Source: Alteribacter populi (GTDB lineage: Bacteria > Bacillota > Bacilli > Bacillales > Salisediminibacteriaceae). Taken from it: DNA of 64,000 nucleotides. The position numbers and the translations under genes were made by a program. This document shows positions 43,180-51,952 of the stretch, one piece after another; position 1 is the first letter of the stretch, and the number at the start of each line of letters is the position of its first letter. The notes under the pieces were generated by a model. That model was not told where the DNA came from. It saw only the letters and a program-made list of their open reading frames with translations, and made no database searches. Location: assembly GCF_002352765.1 (NCBI RefSeq), contig NZ_KZ293963.1, positions 4,366,559 to 4,430,558 of the forward strand, in the 5' to 3' direction.

Positions 43180-43394
43180 TGAACATCCCGAAACTGCTCG
43201 TCACAATAGGAGTTGTTCTTATTATAGCCGGTGTCTTATGGCAAGTAGGTGGGCGGTTTATTTCATTGGGGAAGCTTCCAGGAGATATTTTTATTAAACG
43301 AGGGAACACGACGATCTATTTTCCCATCGTGACGTCTATTATTGTTAGTATCGTTTTATCGGTGATTTTGTATTTAATTGGTCGCTTTAGATAA
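43179..43394 (+). CDS. DUF2905 small membrane protein
   Basis: 71 residues with two membrane helices (~5-25 and ~46-68) separated by GRFISLGKLPGDIFIKRGN, the family's core motif. The function is unknown. The start overlaps the ruvB stop (TGATG), and GGAGGTG lies 11 bases upstream; TTG 43176 is an alternative. Genes of this family are commonly found between ruvB and queA. Confidence 0.85.
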   Translation: MNIPKLLVTIGVVLIIAGVLWQVGGRFISLGKLPGDIFIKRGNTTIYFPIVTSIIVSIVLSVILYLIGRFR

Positions 43395-43396
43395 CG

Positions 43397-43430
43397 GTCG
43401 AACCCAGTAGTTTAATTGGGTTCGACTTCT
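43397..43430 (+). terminator. Terminator after the ruvAB operon
   Basis: GTCGAACCCA (43397-43406) pairs perfectly with TGGGTTCGAC (43417-43426), followed by TTCTTTC. Confidence 0.8.
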
Positions 43431-43517
43431 TTCTGTATGTAACGTTGGCGTATGAGGTTACTTTTTATTATACTGGTGAAGCGTATTTATTTTTTGACAA
43501 GAAAGAGGTTTATGGAT

Positions 43518-44546
43518 ATGGATGTTTCACAATTTGATTTTGAACTTCCGGATGAATTGATCGCCCAAACCCCGTTATTAGAGCGGGAGAAGTCCAGGTT
43601 ACTTGTTCTTGATCGGAATAACGGAAGTGTGGAGCACCGGAATTTCTCCGATATAATAAGTTTTTTAAAGGCTGGCGATGCTTTAGTCATTAATGACACG
43701 AAAGTAATTCCTGCCCGGCTTTTTGGAATAAAAGCAGAAACAGGAGCTAAAATTGAGGTGCTTCTTTTAAAAGAAAATGGCGATCACGTTTGGGAGGCTC
43801 TAGTGAAACCTGCTAAAAGAGTGAAGGTTGGTACTACCGTCTCATTTGGAGGTGGAAAGCTGACTGGTACTTGTGTCAATGAACTGGCTGACGGCCGAAG
43901 GGAAATCCGATTCTCTTTTGACGGCATATTTCATGAAGTATTAGATGAGCTTGGGCAAATGCCGTTGCCTCCATACATTCAAACACAACTTGAAGAACGA
44001 GAGCGTTATCAAACGGTTTATGCAAAGCATCGCGGATCTGCCGCAGCGCCAACAGCCGGGCTTCATTTTACTAAAGAGCTGTTACAAACTGCGGAGGAAA
44101 AAGGGATATCCATTGTCAATGTCACGCTACATGTAGGACTTGGCACGTTTCGTCCTGTATCAGTAGATGATGTAAAATCACACAAAATGCACTCGGAATT
44201 CTATCAAATGGATGAGGAAGCTGCATACACGCTTGAAAAAGTAAAAGGTGAAGGTGGACGCATTGTTGCTGTAGGAACTACATCCGCCCGTACATTAGAA
44301 ACAATTGCTAAGCAAAATAATGGGAAGCTGGTTGCCTCTTCTGGATGGACAGACATTTTTATCTATCCAGGCTACGAATTTCAAGCAATAGATGGCCTTC
44401 TTACTAATTTTCATTTGCCCAAATCAACATTGGTCATGTTAGTTAGTGCTTTTGCCGGGAGAGAGAATGTCATGAAAGCATACGGTGAGGCTGTTGAAAA
44501 TAGGTATCGCTTTTTTAGCTTCGGTGATGCGATGCTTTTGATATAA
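43518..44546 (+). CDS. queA: tRNA preQ1(34) S-adenosylmethionine ribosyltransferase-isomerase
   Basis: 342 residues. It opens MDVSQFDFELPDELIAQTP, and LPPYIQT, HRGSAAAPTAGLHFT and TNFHLPKSTLVMLVSAFAG are hallmarks. It adds the epoxycyclopentane ring from SAM to preQ1 in tRNA, the penultimate queuosine step. ATG 43518 has a well-placed AAGAGG; ATG 43512 is too close and the longer upstream frame is not conserved-looking. Confidence 0.95.
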   Translation: MDVSQFDFELPDELIAQTPLLEREKSRLLVLDRNNGSVEHRNFSDIISFLKAGDALVINDTKVIPARLFGIKAETGAKIEVLLLKENGDHVWEALVKPAKRVKVGTTVSFGGGKLTGTCVNELADGRREIRFSFDGIFHEVLDELGQMPLPPYIQTQLEERERYQTVYAKHRGSAAAPTAGLHFTKELLQTAEEKGISIVNVTLHVGLGTFRPVSVDDVKSHKMHSEFYQMDEEAAYTLEKVKGEGGRIVAVGTTSARTLETIAKQNNGKLVASSGWTDIFIYPGYEFQAIDGLLTNFHLPKSTLVMLVSAFAGRENVMKAYGEAVENRYRFFSFGDAMLLI

Positions 44547-44557
44547 GAGGCTTAGAG

Positions 44558-44668
44558 GGGCTGAAAGCGTCCGCCTGTAGCGGATTCGAACGAAGGTCTT
44601 ATCTTATTAAAAAGCAAATCTTTGAGGGAACTGCTTTAACAAAAGGCCGCTATGCGTTTTTCTAAGAC
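44558..44668 (+). repeat. Dispersed repeat family B, copy 3 (right part)
   Basis: GGCTGAAAGCGTCCGCCTGT, then AGCGGATTCGAACGAAGGTC and AAAGGCCGCTATGCG match the copy at 22783 and the right half of those at 49485 and 55226. It lies between queA and tgt, which are often directly adjacent. Confidence 0.85.
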
Positions 44669-44695
44669 CCAACATTTAAGGAAGTGAAAATAAAC

Positions 44696-45835
44696 ATGTC
44701 AGCGATCACATATGAACATATCAAGACTTGTAAACAATCAGGTGCTCGGTTAGGACGAGTTCATACACCACATGGCTCGATTGAAACACCGGTATTTATG
44801 CCTGTAGGTACGTTAGCAACGGTGAAAACGATGAGTCCTGAAGAATTAAAGGATTTAGGTGCCGAGATTATTTTAAGCAACACTTATCATTTATGGCTAA
44901 GACCAGGTCACGAAATCATTAAAGATGCCGGTGGCCTTCATAAATTTATGAATTGGGACCGTCCGATTTTAACTGATTCAGGCGGGTTTCAAGTGTTCAG
45001 TTTAAGTGATATTAGAAAAATTACTGAGGAAGGTGTAGAGTTCCGAAATCATTTAAGTGGAGAAAAACTTTTCTTAACGCCTGAAGGCTCTATGGAAATA
45101 CAAAATGCACTTGGGCCAGATATTATGATGGCCTTTGACGAATGTCCACCTTACCCTGCTGAACATGATTATATGAAAGCTTCTGTCGAGCGAACAAGCC
45201 GCTGGGCTGAACGTTGCTTGAAGGCACACAAAAGGCCGGAAGATCAAGGTCTCTTTGGCATTGTTCAAGGTGGGGAATATGAGGATTTAAGAAAACAAAG
45301 TGCAGAAGACTTAGTTTCATTAGATTTTCCTGGTTATGCTATTGGAGGCCTATCGGTTGGGGAACCCAAAGACGTTATGAACCGCGCATTGGAATTCACA
45401 ACGCCATTACTACCACAAAATAAACCCCGTTATCTCATGGGGGTAGGTTCACCTGATTCATTAATTGACGGAGCTATTCGTGGGGTGGATATGTTCGACT
45501 GCGTGTTGCCGACACGAATTGCCCGTAATGGTACGCTAATGACTAGCGAAGGGCGGTTGGTTGTGCGGAATGCAAAATATGCTCGGGACTTCCGACCCCT
45601 TGATGAAAACTGTGACTGTCATGTGTGTAAGAACTACACTCGTGCATACATTCGCCACCTTGTAAAATGCAATGAAACATTTGGATTTCGTCTAACGACG
45701 TACCACAATTTATATTTCTTAACTAACCTCATGAAGAAGGTCCGTCAATCGATTCGTGAGGACCGCCTTCTTGATTTTAGAGAAGAATTTTTTGAACAAT
45801 ATGGATTTAATGAGGAAAACGCCAAAAACTTTTAG
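44696..45835 (+). CDS. tgt: Queuine/preQ1 tRNA-guanine transglycosylase
   Basis: ~379 residues. The catalytic region DSGGFQVFSLSDIR carries an Asp near 95 and the nucleophile Asp is in FDCVLPTRIARNG near 268. The zinc site is CDCHVCKNYTRAYIRHL near 305-325. It exchanges guanine 34 for preQ1 in GUN-anticodon tRNAs and precedes QueA in the pathway. ATG 44696 is chosen over GTG 44684, which overlaps the AAGGAAG ribosome site. Confidence 0.95.
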   Translation: MSAITYEHIKTCKQSGARLGRVHTPHGSIETPVFMPVGTLATVKTMSPEELKDLGAEIILSNTYHLWLRPGHEIIKDAGGLHKFMNWDRPILTDSGGFQVFSLSDIRKITEEGVEFRNHLSGEKLFLTPEGSMEIQNALGPDIMMAFDECPPYPAEHDYMKASVERTSRWAERCLKAHKRPEDQGLFGIVQGGEYEDLRKQSAEDLVSLDFPGYAIGGLSVGEPKDVMNRALEFTTPLLPQNKPRYLMGVGSPDSLIDGAIRGVDMFDCVLPTRIARNGTLMTSEGRLVVRNAKYARDFRPLDENCDCHVCKNYTRAYIRHLVKCNETFGFRLTTYHNLYFLTNLMKKVRQSIREDRLLDFREEFFEQYGFNEENAKNF

Positions 45836-46002
45836 TAAAGAAAGTTTAAGCACGAAATGCGTGATGTACGGTAACCGAGTTGATTATTCACCTCGTGAAA
45901 ATCGTAATACGGCTCGTAAATGTAGGCAATCAAGGCGAAAAAATAATCAAGTGGCCCGTAAAACCTGTGTAAAAATTAGCTAGAGGGTCTCTTCTGAGAG
46001 TT

Positions 46003-46135
46003 AAGTGTTAAGAAAGCATAAAAATCTACGCTTCAATGTCTAGCGCAAGCGACAGCTACGAGGTCACTTTAGCCTGTCAGAATAAGCCAAAAAGCGGCTT
46101 AAATCTGCCAGTCGAGGCGCTTGCGCTATTCTTTG
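46003..46135 (+). repeat. Dispersed repeat family A, copy 3 (divergent)
   Basis: TAAGAAAGCATAAAAATCTA, CGCTTCAATGTCTAGCGC at the left and GTCGAGGCGCTTGCGCT at the right match family A. The centre differs, with an AAAAGCGGCTTAAATCTGCC block in place of the ATTAAAAGT hairpin. The ~165 bases between tgt and this repeat hold no supported gene. Confidence 0.7.
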
Positions 46136-46181
46136 AAATTGCTTTTAATACTAAACTTTTAGTCATTTTGGATGTTTTTCA

Positions 46182-46211
46182 TTGATTTTCCCTATAAAGA
46201 TTGTCTACAAT
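46182..46211 (+). promoter_or_regulatory. Probable sigma-A promoter of yajC
   Basis: TTGATT (46182-46187) and TACAAT (46206-46211) are 18 bases apart, about 105 bases before the yajC ATG. The leader is unusually long for such a small gene. Confidence 0.5.
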
Positions 46212-46316
46212 AGTACGGGAGAGTTAACAATGAGTTAAATGAGGATGATTTAACTTTTTCTGATTCTAACGAGGATAAACAAGTTTTTCTGTAGTTATTT
46301 GAAAGGGGTGAAAACA

Positions 46317-46586
46317 ATGGATGGTGGAATTTTAGGTGCGTTATTACCTTTATTACTTATGTTCGCGATCTTCTATTTTCTTTTGATCCGTCCTCAGCAA
46401 AAACGTCAAAAGAAAGTTCAGCAAATGCACGCTGCGCTTGAAAAGGGTGATAAAATCATCACAATTGGCGGCATGCATGGGACAATCGATGCTATCGATG
46501 ATGACCGTGTTATCATTGCTGTGGACAATGGTAGTAAGCTAACATTTGATCGTCAAGCAATTCGTGATGTTACCAATCGTGACTAA
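46317..46586 (+). CDS. yajC: Preprotein translocase subunit YajC
   Basis: 89 residues. A membrane helix (~6-25) is followed by the family motif FYFLLIRPQQKRQKK and a small cytoplasmic domain (GDKIITIGGMHGTI). YajC associates with SecDF and the Sec translocon. ATG 46317 has an AAAGGGG site at 8 bases. It is commonly linked to tgt and secDF, as here. Confidence 0.93.
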   Translation: MDGGILGALLPLLLMFAIFYFLLIRPQQKRQKKVQQMHAALEKGDKIITIGGMHGTIDAIDDDRVIIAVDNGSKLTFDRQAIRDVTNRD

Positions 46587-46596
46587 ACACGAACAG

Positions 46597-46628
46597 AAAG
46601 CCGGTTCCTACATGGGGCTGGTTTTTTT
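46597..46628 (+). terminator. Terminator of yajC
   Basis: AAAGCCGGTTCC (46597-46608) pairs with GGGGCTGGTTTT (46614-46625) with four G-U pairs and a five-base loop, followed by T residues. Confidence 0.75.
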
Positions 46629-46631
46629 ATA

Positions 46632-46800
46632 CTCTGGCTCTGTTAAAGCCGTTGTTGTATTGTGATTTGCTTTCGGTGGACGCTTTCCGTGGGCAGGAGA
46701 CTCGTGCTGTTCCCGCTGGAGTCGCCACCTTCGCTCACCACAATACAACAACTCAGTGTTAACTTCTTTGATAACAATACTAAACTTTAACAGAGTCTAA
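46632..46800. repeat. Family C repeat: nested inverted repeat with a conserved core
   Basis: Outer arms CTCTGTTAAAG and CTTTAACAGAG, and inner arms TTGTTGTATTGTG and CACAATACAACAA, enclose a core (GGTGGACGCTTTCCGTGGGC, CTGTTCCCGCTGGAGTCGCC). The core, read on the minus strand, resembles the middle of family B. The whole looks like a miniature non-autonomous element or a structured RNA; there is no open frame. Confidence 0.75.
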
Positions 46801-46851
46801 ACTTTAAGAAAGGTTACCTTCCCTAAGTGTAGGATCGGGTTTTTCTACTCC

Positions 46852-47241
46852 TTAAGATTCTCGCGTTTCCCCTCCGGTCAGGTTAACTCCGAGAATCCCT
46901 CCTAATACAGCTGCTCCTGTAAAGCCAGCGTGCATCATAACTTGTTGCAGATCAAACATTTGGTTGTAACCGAGAAATTGCACTAAAAAAATGATTAAGG
47001 TATAAAGGATAGCTGTTACGGCGCCTGCGAGCCATCCTTTTCGTTTTGCTTTTCCCCCAGAAATAAAACCTCCAATAAACATGGCGATGAACGAAAACAA
47101 AATCAGGAACCAGGCAACGGAACTTTCGTCCATTGAGCTAAACCTTAGAGTTGTTGATACACCAAAGCTAGCTGCCAAGACTAAAATTAAAATAGCTAAT
47201 ATTCCGTAAAGAGCACTCGAAAATAATTGACGCTGTGCCAT
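46852..47241 (-). CDS. TIGR04086-type membrane protein (YrzE-like)
   Basis: 129 residues with four predicted helices. The GGFISGGKAKRKGWLAGA loop between helices 2 and 3 and GAAVLGGILGVNL near the end are typical of this small-protein family, found near yajC and yrbG in Bacillus. The function is unknown. GGAGG precedes the ATG at a rather wide spacing. Confidence 0.8.
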   Translation of the reverse strand: MAQRQLFSSALYGILAILILVLAASFGVSTTLRFSSMDESSVAWFLILFSFIAMFIGGFISGGKAKRKGWLAGAVTAILYTLIIFLVQFLGYNQMFDLQQVMMHAGFTGAAVLGGILGVNLTGGETRES

Positions 47242-47388
47242 TTGCTACTCGGACCTCCTCAAAATGAATGGTTTAATAATGTATATTCAATGTGGACAAA
47301 AATAGACGAGCAATTTAGTACGGCAAAACATGTTTGTCCTTTTTTGAACATAAGATGTACTGGAGAGAGTGAAGGAGGGGCGGCCAGG

Positions 47389-48675
47389 ATGGATTTGATT
47401 CTAACGTTTATTGTTTTTGTGATCAGTTATGTATTTATCATAAGTGAAAGATATAATCGTGCCCTTGTTGCTTGCCTGGGTGGGGTTGTCATGCTTTTCG
47501 TAGGTGTTCTAGATTTAAATACTGCGTTTATTGAACACATTGATTGGCATACCATCGTACTGCTTCTTTCGATGATGATTTTAGTTTCAATTACAAGCCA
47601 GAGTGGTTTTTTTGAATACGTCGCGATTACGCTTGCCAAATTTGTTCATGGTCGTCCATTGCCGTTATTGATCGTAATTTCTACATTAACTGCAATTGGC
47701 TCAGCTTTTTTAAACAACGTGACAACGGTGCTGCTCGTAGTACCCATTGTTTTTACATTAACTCATTTGTTAAAAATCTCAGCAATTCCGTATCTGTTAG
47801 CGACAATTCTCGCTTCCAATATTGGTGGAACAGCAACGCTCATTGGTGATCCGCCGAACTTGATGATCGGCCAAGCTGTCGAACACCTCACATTTAACGC
47901 TTTTCTGATTCACTTAGGTCCGGTTGTCATTTTCATTTTCTTGGTCATCATGGCTTGGGTCACCTTCCTTTACAGAGGTCAACTTACTGTCTCTCAAAAA
48001 GAAAGAGATGCGTTAATGAAACTTAACCCACATGACTTTCTAAAAAGACGAACACTTCTCCTAAAGTCGGTGGCCGTGCTTTTTATAACGACTGCTGGTT
48101 TTCTTTTGCAACCTCTACTATCAGTGGAACTTACGAGTGTGGGAATGGCAGGAGCGCTTTTACTTATGTTTCTGACACACGAGGAGCAGCGGACCGAAGA
48201 AGTATTTCAATCGATTGAATGGGTAACGTTATTTTTCTTTGTAGGTCTGTTCATGCTTGTCGGAGGGTTAAAGGAAGTCGGGATTATTGATCAAATTGCA
48301 AGTTCGATTATCCATTACACAGAAGGTGATGTTCCGAAAACAGCGATGCTCATTTTATGGGTTTCTGGTTTTCTTTCGGGGTTTGTTGATAATATCCCGT
48401 TTGTAGCTGCAATGATACCTGTGATTTTCGAATTTCAGGAATACGGTGTGACAGAATTAGACCCACTCTGGTGGGCGTTAGCTCTCGGCGCATGTTTAGG
48501 TGGAAATGGAACGCTAATAGGAGCTAGTTCTAATGTAATTGTGGCAGGACTTGCAGTTAAAGAGAAGCAACCTTTTAGCTATGTAGATTTCCTTAAAATC
48601 GGAGCCCCTGTTGCATTTGTTTCGTTTGTCATTTCGAGTTTTTATATTTATTTCAGGTACCTGATTTTTTTGTAG
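47389..48675 (+). CDS. ArsB/NhaD-family ion transporter
   Basis: ~428 residues with 11-12 helices. The duplicated IT-superfamily motifs are visible: FLNNVTTVLLVVPIV with SNIGGTATLIGDPPN in the first half, and SGFVDNIPFVAAMIPV with LGGNGTLIGASSN in the second. Family members export arsenite or exchange Na+/H+ or organic anions; in a likely alkaliphile a Na+/H+ role is attractive but unproven. There is no arsR or arsC nearby. ATG 47389 follows GGAGG. Confidence 0.85.
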   Translation: MDLILTFIVFVISYVFIISERYNRALVACLGGVVMLFVGVLDLNTAFIEHIDWHTIVLLLSMMILVSITSQSGFFEYVAITLAKFVHGRPLPLLIVISTLTAIGSAFLNNVTTVLLVVPIVFTLTHLLKISAIPYLLATILASNIGGTATLIGDPPNLMIGQAVEHLTFNAFLIHLGPVVIFIFLVIMAWVTFLYRGQLTVSQKERDALMKLNPHDFLKRRTLLLKSVAVLFITTAGFLLQPLLSVELTSVGMAGALLLMFLTHEEQRTEEVFQSIEWVTLFFFVGLFMLVGGLKEVGIIDQIASSIIHYTEGDVPKTAMLILWVSGFLSGFVDNIPFVAAMIPVIFEFQEYGVTELDPLWWALALGACLGGNGTLIGASSNVIVAGLAVKEKQPFSYVDFLKIGAPVAFVSFVISSFYIYFRYLIFL

Positions 48676-48778
48676 CACAACACACTCCCCGTGTTTCCAA
48701 CTATTACAATGTAGACAATAAGCTGCCTTCGGTGACACTAACGTAAACGAGAAGTTCGTGTAGCGAGGAGTGATAGTT

Positions 48779-49432
48779 GTGGAAGTCGGAACAATTGCAG
48801 CTAGAACGATCGTCATATATTTTGTTATTCTTCTCGTTATGCGTATGATGGGGAAACGAGAAATCGGTCAACTGTCTATTGTTGATTTTGTTGTTTCAAT
48901 TATGATCGCAGAATTAGCCGTTATGTCCATCGAAAATGTGACTGTGCCAATGGTTAAACAAATCCTCCCTATGCTCATTCTTATGCTCATACAAATTACA
49001 TTGGCCTATGTGTCGCTAAAGAGTGACAATTTAAGAAAACTAATTGATGGTAAGCCTTCTGTACTCATTAGCCGGGGGAAAATTGATGAATCAGAAATGA
49101 GGAAGCAGCGGTACAATTTTGATGATTTAATGATTCAACTGAGGCAGAATAACGTGGAAACGCCAGCAGATGTTGAGTTTGCGATTTTGGAACCGTCTGG
49201 AGACTTATCTGTCATTAAAAAGAAAGAAGGTCAGAAAGAGGAGGTTTTTTTACCTCTTCCTCTCGTATTGGATGGAAAAGTCCAAAACAGCCATTTAGAG
49301 AAGATGGGGAAAACACCTTTGTGGCTAAGACAGGAACTAAGAAAATTGGGGTACCGCGATATCAAGAAGATCTCTTATTGTGTGTTAAAAGACAACCATA
49401 CCTTCTATATTGATGAAAAAGATGAGAACTAA
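48779..49432 (+). CDS. yrbG: DUF421/YetF-type membrane protein (YrbG-like)
   Basis: ~217 residues. Three N-terminal helices (MEVGTIAARTIVIYFVILL onward) carry the MMGKREIGQLSIVDFVVSIM motif, followed by a soluble DUF421 domain (IDGKPSVLISRGKIDESEMR, ILEPSGDLSVI). YetF-type proteins are associated with spore germination and membrane function, with no defined activity. GTG 48779 is 8 bases after GAGGAG. A gene of this type sits before spoVB in B. subtilis. Confidence 0.8.
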   Translation: MEVGTIAARTIVIYFVILLVMRMMGKREIGQLSIVDFVVSIMIAELAVMSIENVTVPMVKQILPMLILMLIQITLAYVSLKSDNLRKLIDGKPSVLISRGKIDESEMRKQRYNFDDLMIQLRQNNVETPADVEFAILEPSGDLSVIKKKEGQKEEVFLPLPLVLDGKVQNSHLEKMGKTPLWLRQELRKLGYRDIKKISYCVLKDNHTFYIDEKDEN

Positions 49433-49434
49433 AG

Positions 49435-49473
49435 AAGCTGCCTCCGCTGGTAATAATGGAGGCAGCTTTTTTT
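49435..49473 (+). terminator. Terminator of yrbG
   Basis: AAGCTGCCTCC (49435-49445) pairs perfectly with GGAGGCAGCTT (49458-49468), then T residues. Confidence 0.9.
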
Positions 49474-49484
49474 ATGATTTAGAA

Positions 49485-49852
49485 CGACAGCTACCTTCAC
49501 GCCGCTCGTCTCAAGGGAAAAGCATCCTTGAGACTTTAAAACATGCGAACTGACCCTGTTTTTAATAAAGGTTCTTTTCGCATAGATTGGTATTTTTATT
49601 GATAAATCGAAGGAGCGAAAGACGGCGGCTCCCAGCGGGAAAAGCAACAATGGTTTTCTTGCGACGAGGCTGAAGCGTTGCCCGCGGCAAAGAAGACAAC
49701 GTGAATCCGAACGAAGTGAAGGAAGAACGGACGTCGCCCTTGTGCCCTGGGGTGAAAGCGTCCGCCTGTAGCGGATTCGAGCGCTTATCTTTTCAAAAAG
49801 CAACAACCTTTTGAAAACAGCCTCAATAAAAGACCGCTATGCGGTTTTTCTT
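49485..49852 (+). repeat. Dispersed repeat family B, copy 4 (full length)
   Basis: About 370 bases, by eye close to 90% identical to the copy at 55226. Landmarks are GACAGCTACCTTCACGCCGC, GAAGGAGCGAAAGACGGCGG, GAATCCGAACGAAGTGAAGG, GTGAAAGCGTCCGCCTGTAG and GACCGCTATGCGGTTTTTC (a hairpin). There is no intact coding frame. It is immediately followed by a family-A copy. Confidence 0.9.
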
Positions 49853-49854
49853 AA

Positions 49855-50012
49855 GAGTTAAGAAATTATAAAAAAATCTACGTTTCAGTGTCTAGCTCCA
49901 TGCGCCATCGGCTCGTGTCAAATAACCTGCCCGATTAAAAGTAAAAAGCACTTTTTATCGGACAGAACATTTGCATTTCGCCGATAGTCGGGCGCCTTGC
50001 GCTTTTCTTGTT
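49855..50012 (+). repeat. Dispersed repeat family A, copy 4
   Basis: The most complete A copy. The left block is AAAAAAATCTACGTTTCAGT, then GTCTAGCTCCATGCGCC and GTCAAATAACCTGCCCG. The ATTAAAAGT/ACTTTTTAT hairpin follows, and it ends GGCGCCTTGCGCTTTTCTTG. It is adjacent to B copy 4 and ~55 bases downstream of the spoVB stop. Confidence 0.9.
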
Positions 50013-50069
50013 AGAAACTTTGTTGCTTTTCGGTCAAGCCAAAAGCAATAATATTCGAGAAACGAGTCT

Positions 50070-51623
50070 TTAGTTAAAATACTGGCCGATAAAAGGGATT
50101 CGTCTCGCTTCATCTTTTTTTACTAAGCCGAGGACAAAAAGAAGAATGGTGTAGACGAATCCTGTAATGGCGATTTGAAGGGTAGTGCGAATGGCCAATC
50201 CGCCTGTTAGCGGAATGTATACAATGACGAGATGGGCGACAAATCCTGTGGCGGCTATTGCAATTATCACTTTTAAAAAATCTTTAACGTCGAGCGTAAA
50301 ACTGATCGTCTTTGCAAGAGTGGCGAAGTGGAGTAAGGTGACTAGGATGAAGCCAGTGACGATTGCAAGCGCCGCTCCCATAATCCCAAGCTCAGGTCTA
50401 GAAGCAAGAACAAAGATAGCAGCAATTTTTACTACAGCACCAATCAGGCTATTATACATGGCGGCTTTAGCTAAACTAAGTGCTTGTAAAGCAGCTTGCA
50501 GAGGTCCTTGGAAGTAAAGAAAAATGCTAAAGGGTGCCATGATGACGACATAAGCGGCAACTTCAGGTGCGTTATACATAAGTGACATGATCGGCTCTGC
50601 AAACATGTAAAGGACAATGGCTGCACCTCCCCCGGAAACTAGAGCAAGACGTAACGCCTGGTCTAGACGGTAATGAATAGTAGCGTAGTTTTTTTGTGAA
50701 GCTGCTTCACTTATAGCAGGAACCAAGGAAACAGATAGTGAGTAGGTAATGAATGTCGGTAAAAGTAAAAGTGGAATCACATATCCTGCTAATTCACCGT
50801 ATTGGGCCGTAGCCACTGCTGTAGCCACGCCTGCAATCGCTAAACTTTGCGCGACAACGATCGGCTCAAAGAAAAACGATACGGAACCGATTAACCGGCT
50901 TCCAGTCGTAGGCAAGGCAATGGATAGTAAGTTGTTTAATGTTGAACGCCCGCCTTTTACATGCTCAAAAAATTGCTTGCGGACTTTGAACCTCTTTTTG
51001 CGCTTAAACTGATAAATCATAAACAAGAGGGAAGCGAGCTCTCCAATAACGACTGAGATCATTGCACCTGCTGCGGCGAATTCTATTCCATAGGGTAAAA
51101 GAGCTGTTGTAAAAGTTGCTACGAGGGTGATTCGGACGATTTGCTCGATCACTTGAGAATAGGCTGTCGGTTTCATATTTTGCAGACCTTGGAAGTAACC
51201 TCTTAAAACTGAAGACAAGGCAACGATCGGAACGATTGGCGATATCGCTACTAAAGGATAAAACGCCCTTGCATCAGTCAGTAATGTTTTTGAGATTAGA
51301 GGCGCACCGATAACCATTACAGTTGTAAAAATAACACTTAGCACTGCGGTAATTGTGAGGGAAACAACGAGAATTCGTTTAATGCGAAGACGGTCGCCCA
51401 CCGCATCAGCTTCCGCCACTAGTTTTGAAATCGCCACCGGAAGCCCCAACTGAGTGAGGGCAATGATTAATAATAAAGTGGGAACGGCCATCATGTAAAG
51501 CCCGACCCCTTCAGCCCCCATAATCCGAGCAACGACTATTTTATTTACAAACCCGAGGATGCGGGTAATCAACCCCGCGAGAATGAGTATGAATGCGCCT
51601 TTTAAAAATGATTGTTTTGTCAT
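50070..51623 (-). CDS. spoVB: Stage V sporulation protein B (MOP-family flippase)
   Basis: 517 residues with about 14 membrane helices. It opens FLKGAFILILAGLITRILGF and contains GLYMMAVPTLLLIIALTQLG and SVLRGYFQGLQNMKPTAYSQ, typical of SpoVB in the MOP/MviN-like exporter superfamily. SpoVB is required for spore cortex synthesis and is thought to flip lipid-linked peptidoglycan precursor. It is monocistronic on the minus strand. Confidence 0.93.
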   Translation of the reverse strand: MTKQSFLKGAFILILAGLITRILGFVNKIVVARIMGAEGVGLYMMAVPTLLLIIALTQLGLPVAISKLVAEADAVGDRLRIKRILVVSLTITAVLSVIFTTVMVIGAPLISKTLLTDARAFYPLVAISPIVPIVALSSVLRGYFQGLQNMKPTAYSQVIEQIVRITLVATFTTALLPYGIEFAAAGAMISVVIGELASLLFMIYQFKRKKRFKVRKQFFEHVKGGRSTLNNLLSIALPTTGSRLIGSVSFFFEPIVVAQSLAIAGVATAVATAQYGELAGYVIPLLLLPTFITYSLSVSLVPAISEAASQKNYATIHYRLDQALRLALVSGGGAAIVLYMFAEPIMSLMYNAPEVAAYVVIMAPFSIFLYFQGPLQAALQALSLAKAAMYNSLIGAVVKIAAIFVLASRPELGIMGAALAIVTGFILVTLLHFATLAKTISFTLDVKDFLKVIIAIAATGFVAHLVIVYIPLTGGLAIRTTLQIAITGFVYTILLFVLGLVKKDEARRIPFIGQYFN

Positions 51624-51717
51624 AGAAAAGCCCCTGCCTTTTTATCGTAATCAAATTGGTTTTGAGTATAGATTTTTTCTATAAAGATGTATATGCTGAA
51701 TGGGGGGCCAAGCATGA

Positions 51718-51850
51718 CAAGTCCATTAGTTAAATGAGCTTCCCCAGGATGGGGTGACTTCTGTGTTTGTCACAGGACGTGGCGGTACTTAGCAGAAGAA
51801 TCCTGTGGCCCGACAGCTATTTTGGGGCGGATTTTTGAACATTCCCGATA
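51718..51850 (+). repeat. Family D repeat, partial copy
   Basis: GAGCTTCCCCAGGATGGGGT, GACTTCTGTGTTTGTCACAG, GACGTGGCGGTACTTAGC and GGATTTTTGAACATTCCC match the right two-thirds of the copy at 63525. A CCCCAGGATGGGG hairpin and a CTGTGTTTGTCACAG palindrome are visible. Confidence 0.8.
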
Positions 51851-51952
51851 TAAAATTCAAGGAAATGTAAAACGAAAGGTTAAGAAACTGTTGAATTTGG
51901 TCACGTTCAATGGTAGTTATAGAAAGATACATATATAAAGGAGCGACATTCA

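Noticed and set aside
43452..43517. Longer N-terminus for QueA
   Set aside because: The extra residues are hydrophobic and precede the well-spaced AAGAGG/ATG at 43518, where the conserved MDVSQFDFELP begins.
45838..45983. Arg/Lys/Asn-rich plus-strand frame between tgt and yajC
   Set aside because: It is only open because it continues an out-of-frame reading of the tgt 3' end. There is no convincing ribosome site and no recognisable sequence.
46632..46800. Insertion sequence
   Set aside because: Inverted arms are present, but the element is only ~170 bases with no transposase frame, so it is reported as a miniature repeat.
49429..49806. Minus-strand open frame of 125 codons and a related one at 55306-55656
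   Set aside because: Both run through the family-B repeat. They start in different places, diverge by frameshift at the small indels between copies, and have no ribosome site, so they reflect shared non-coding sequence.
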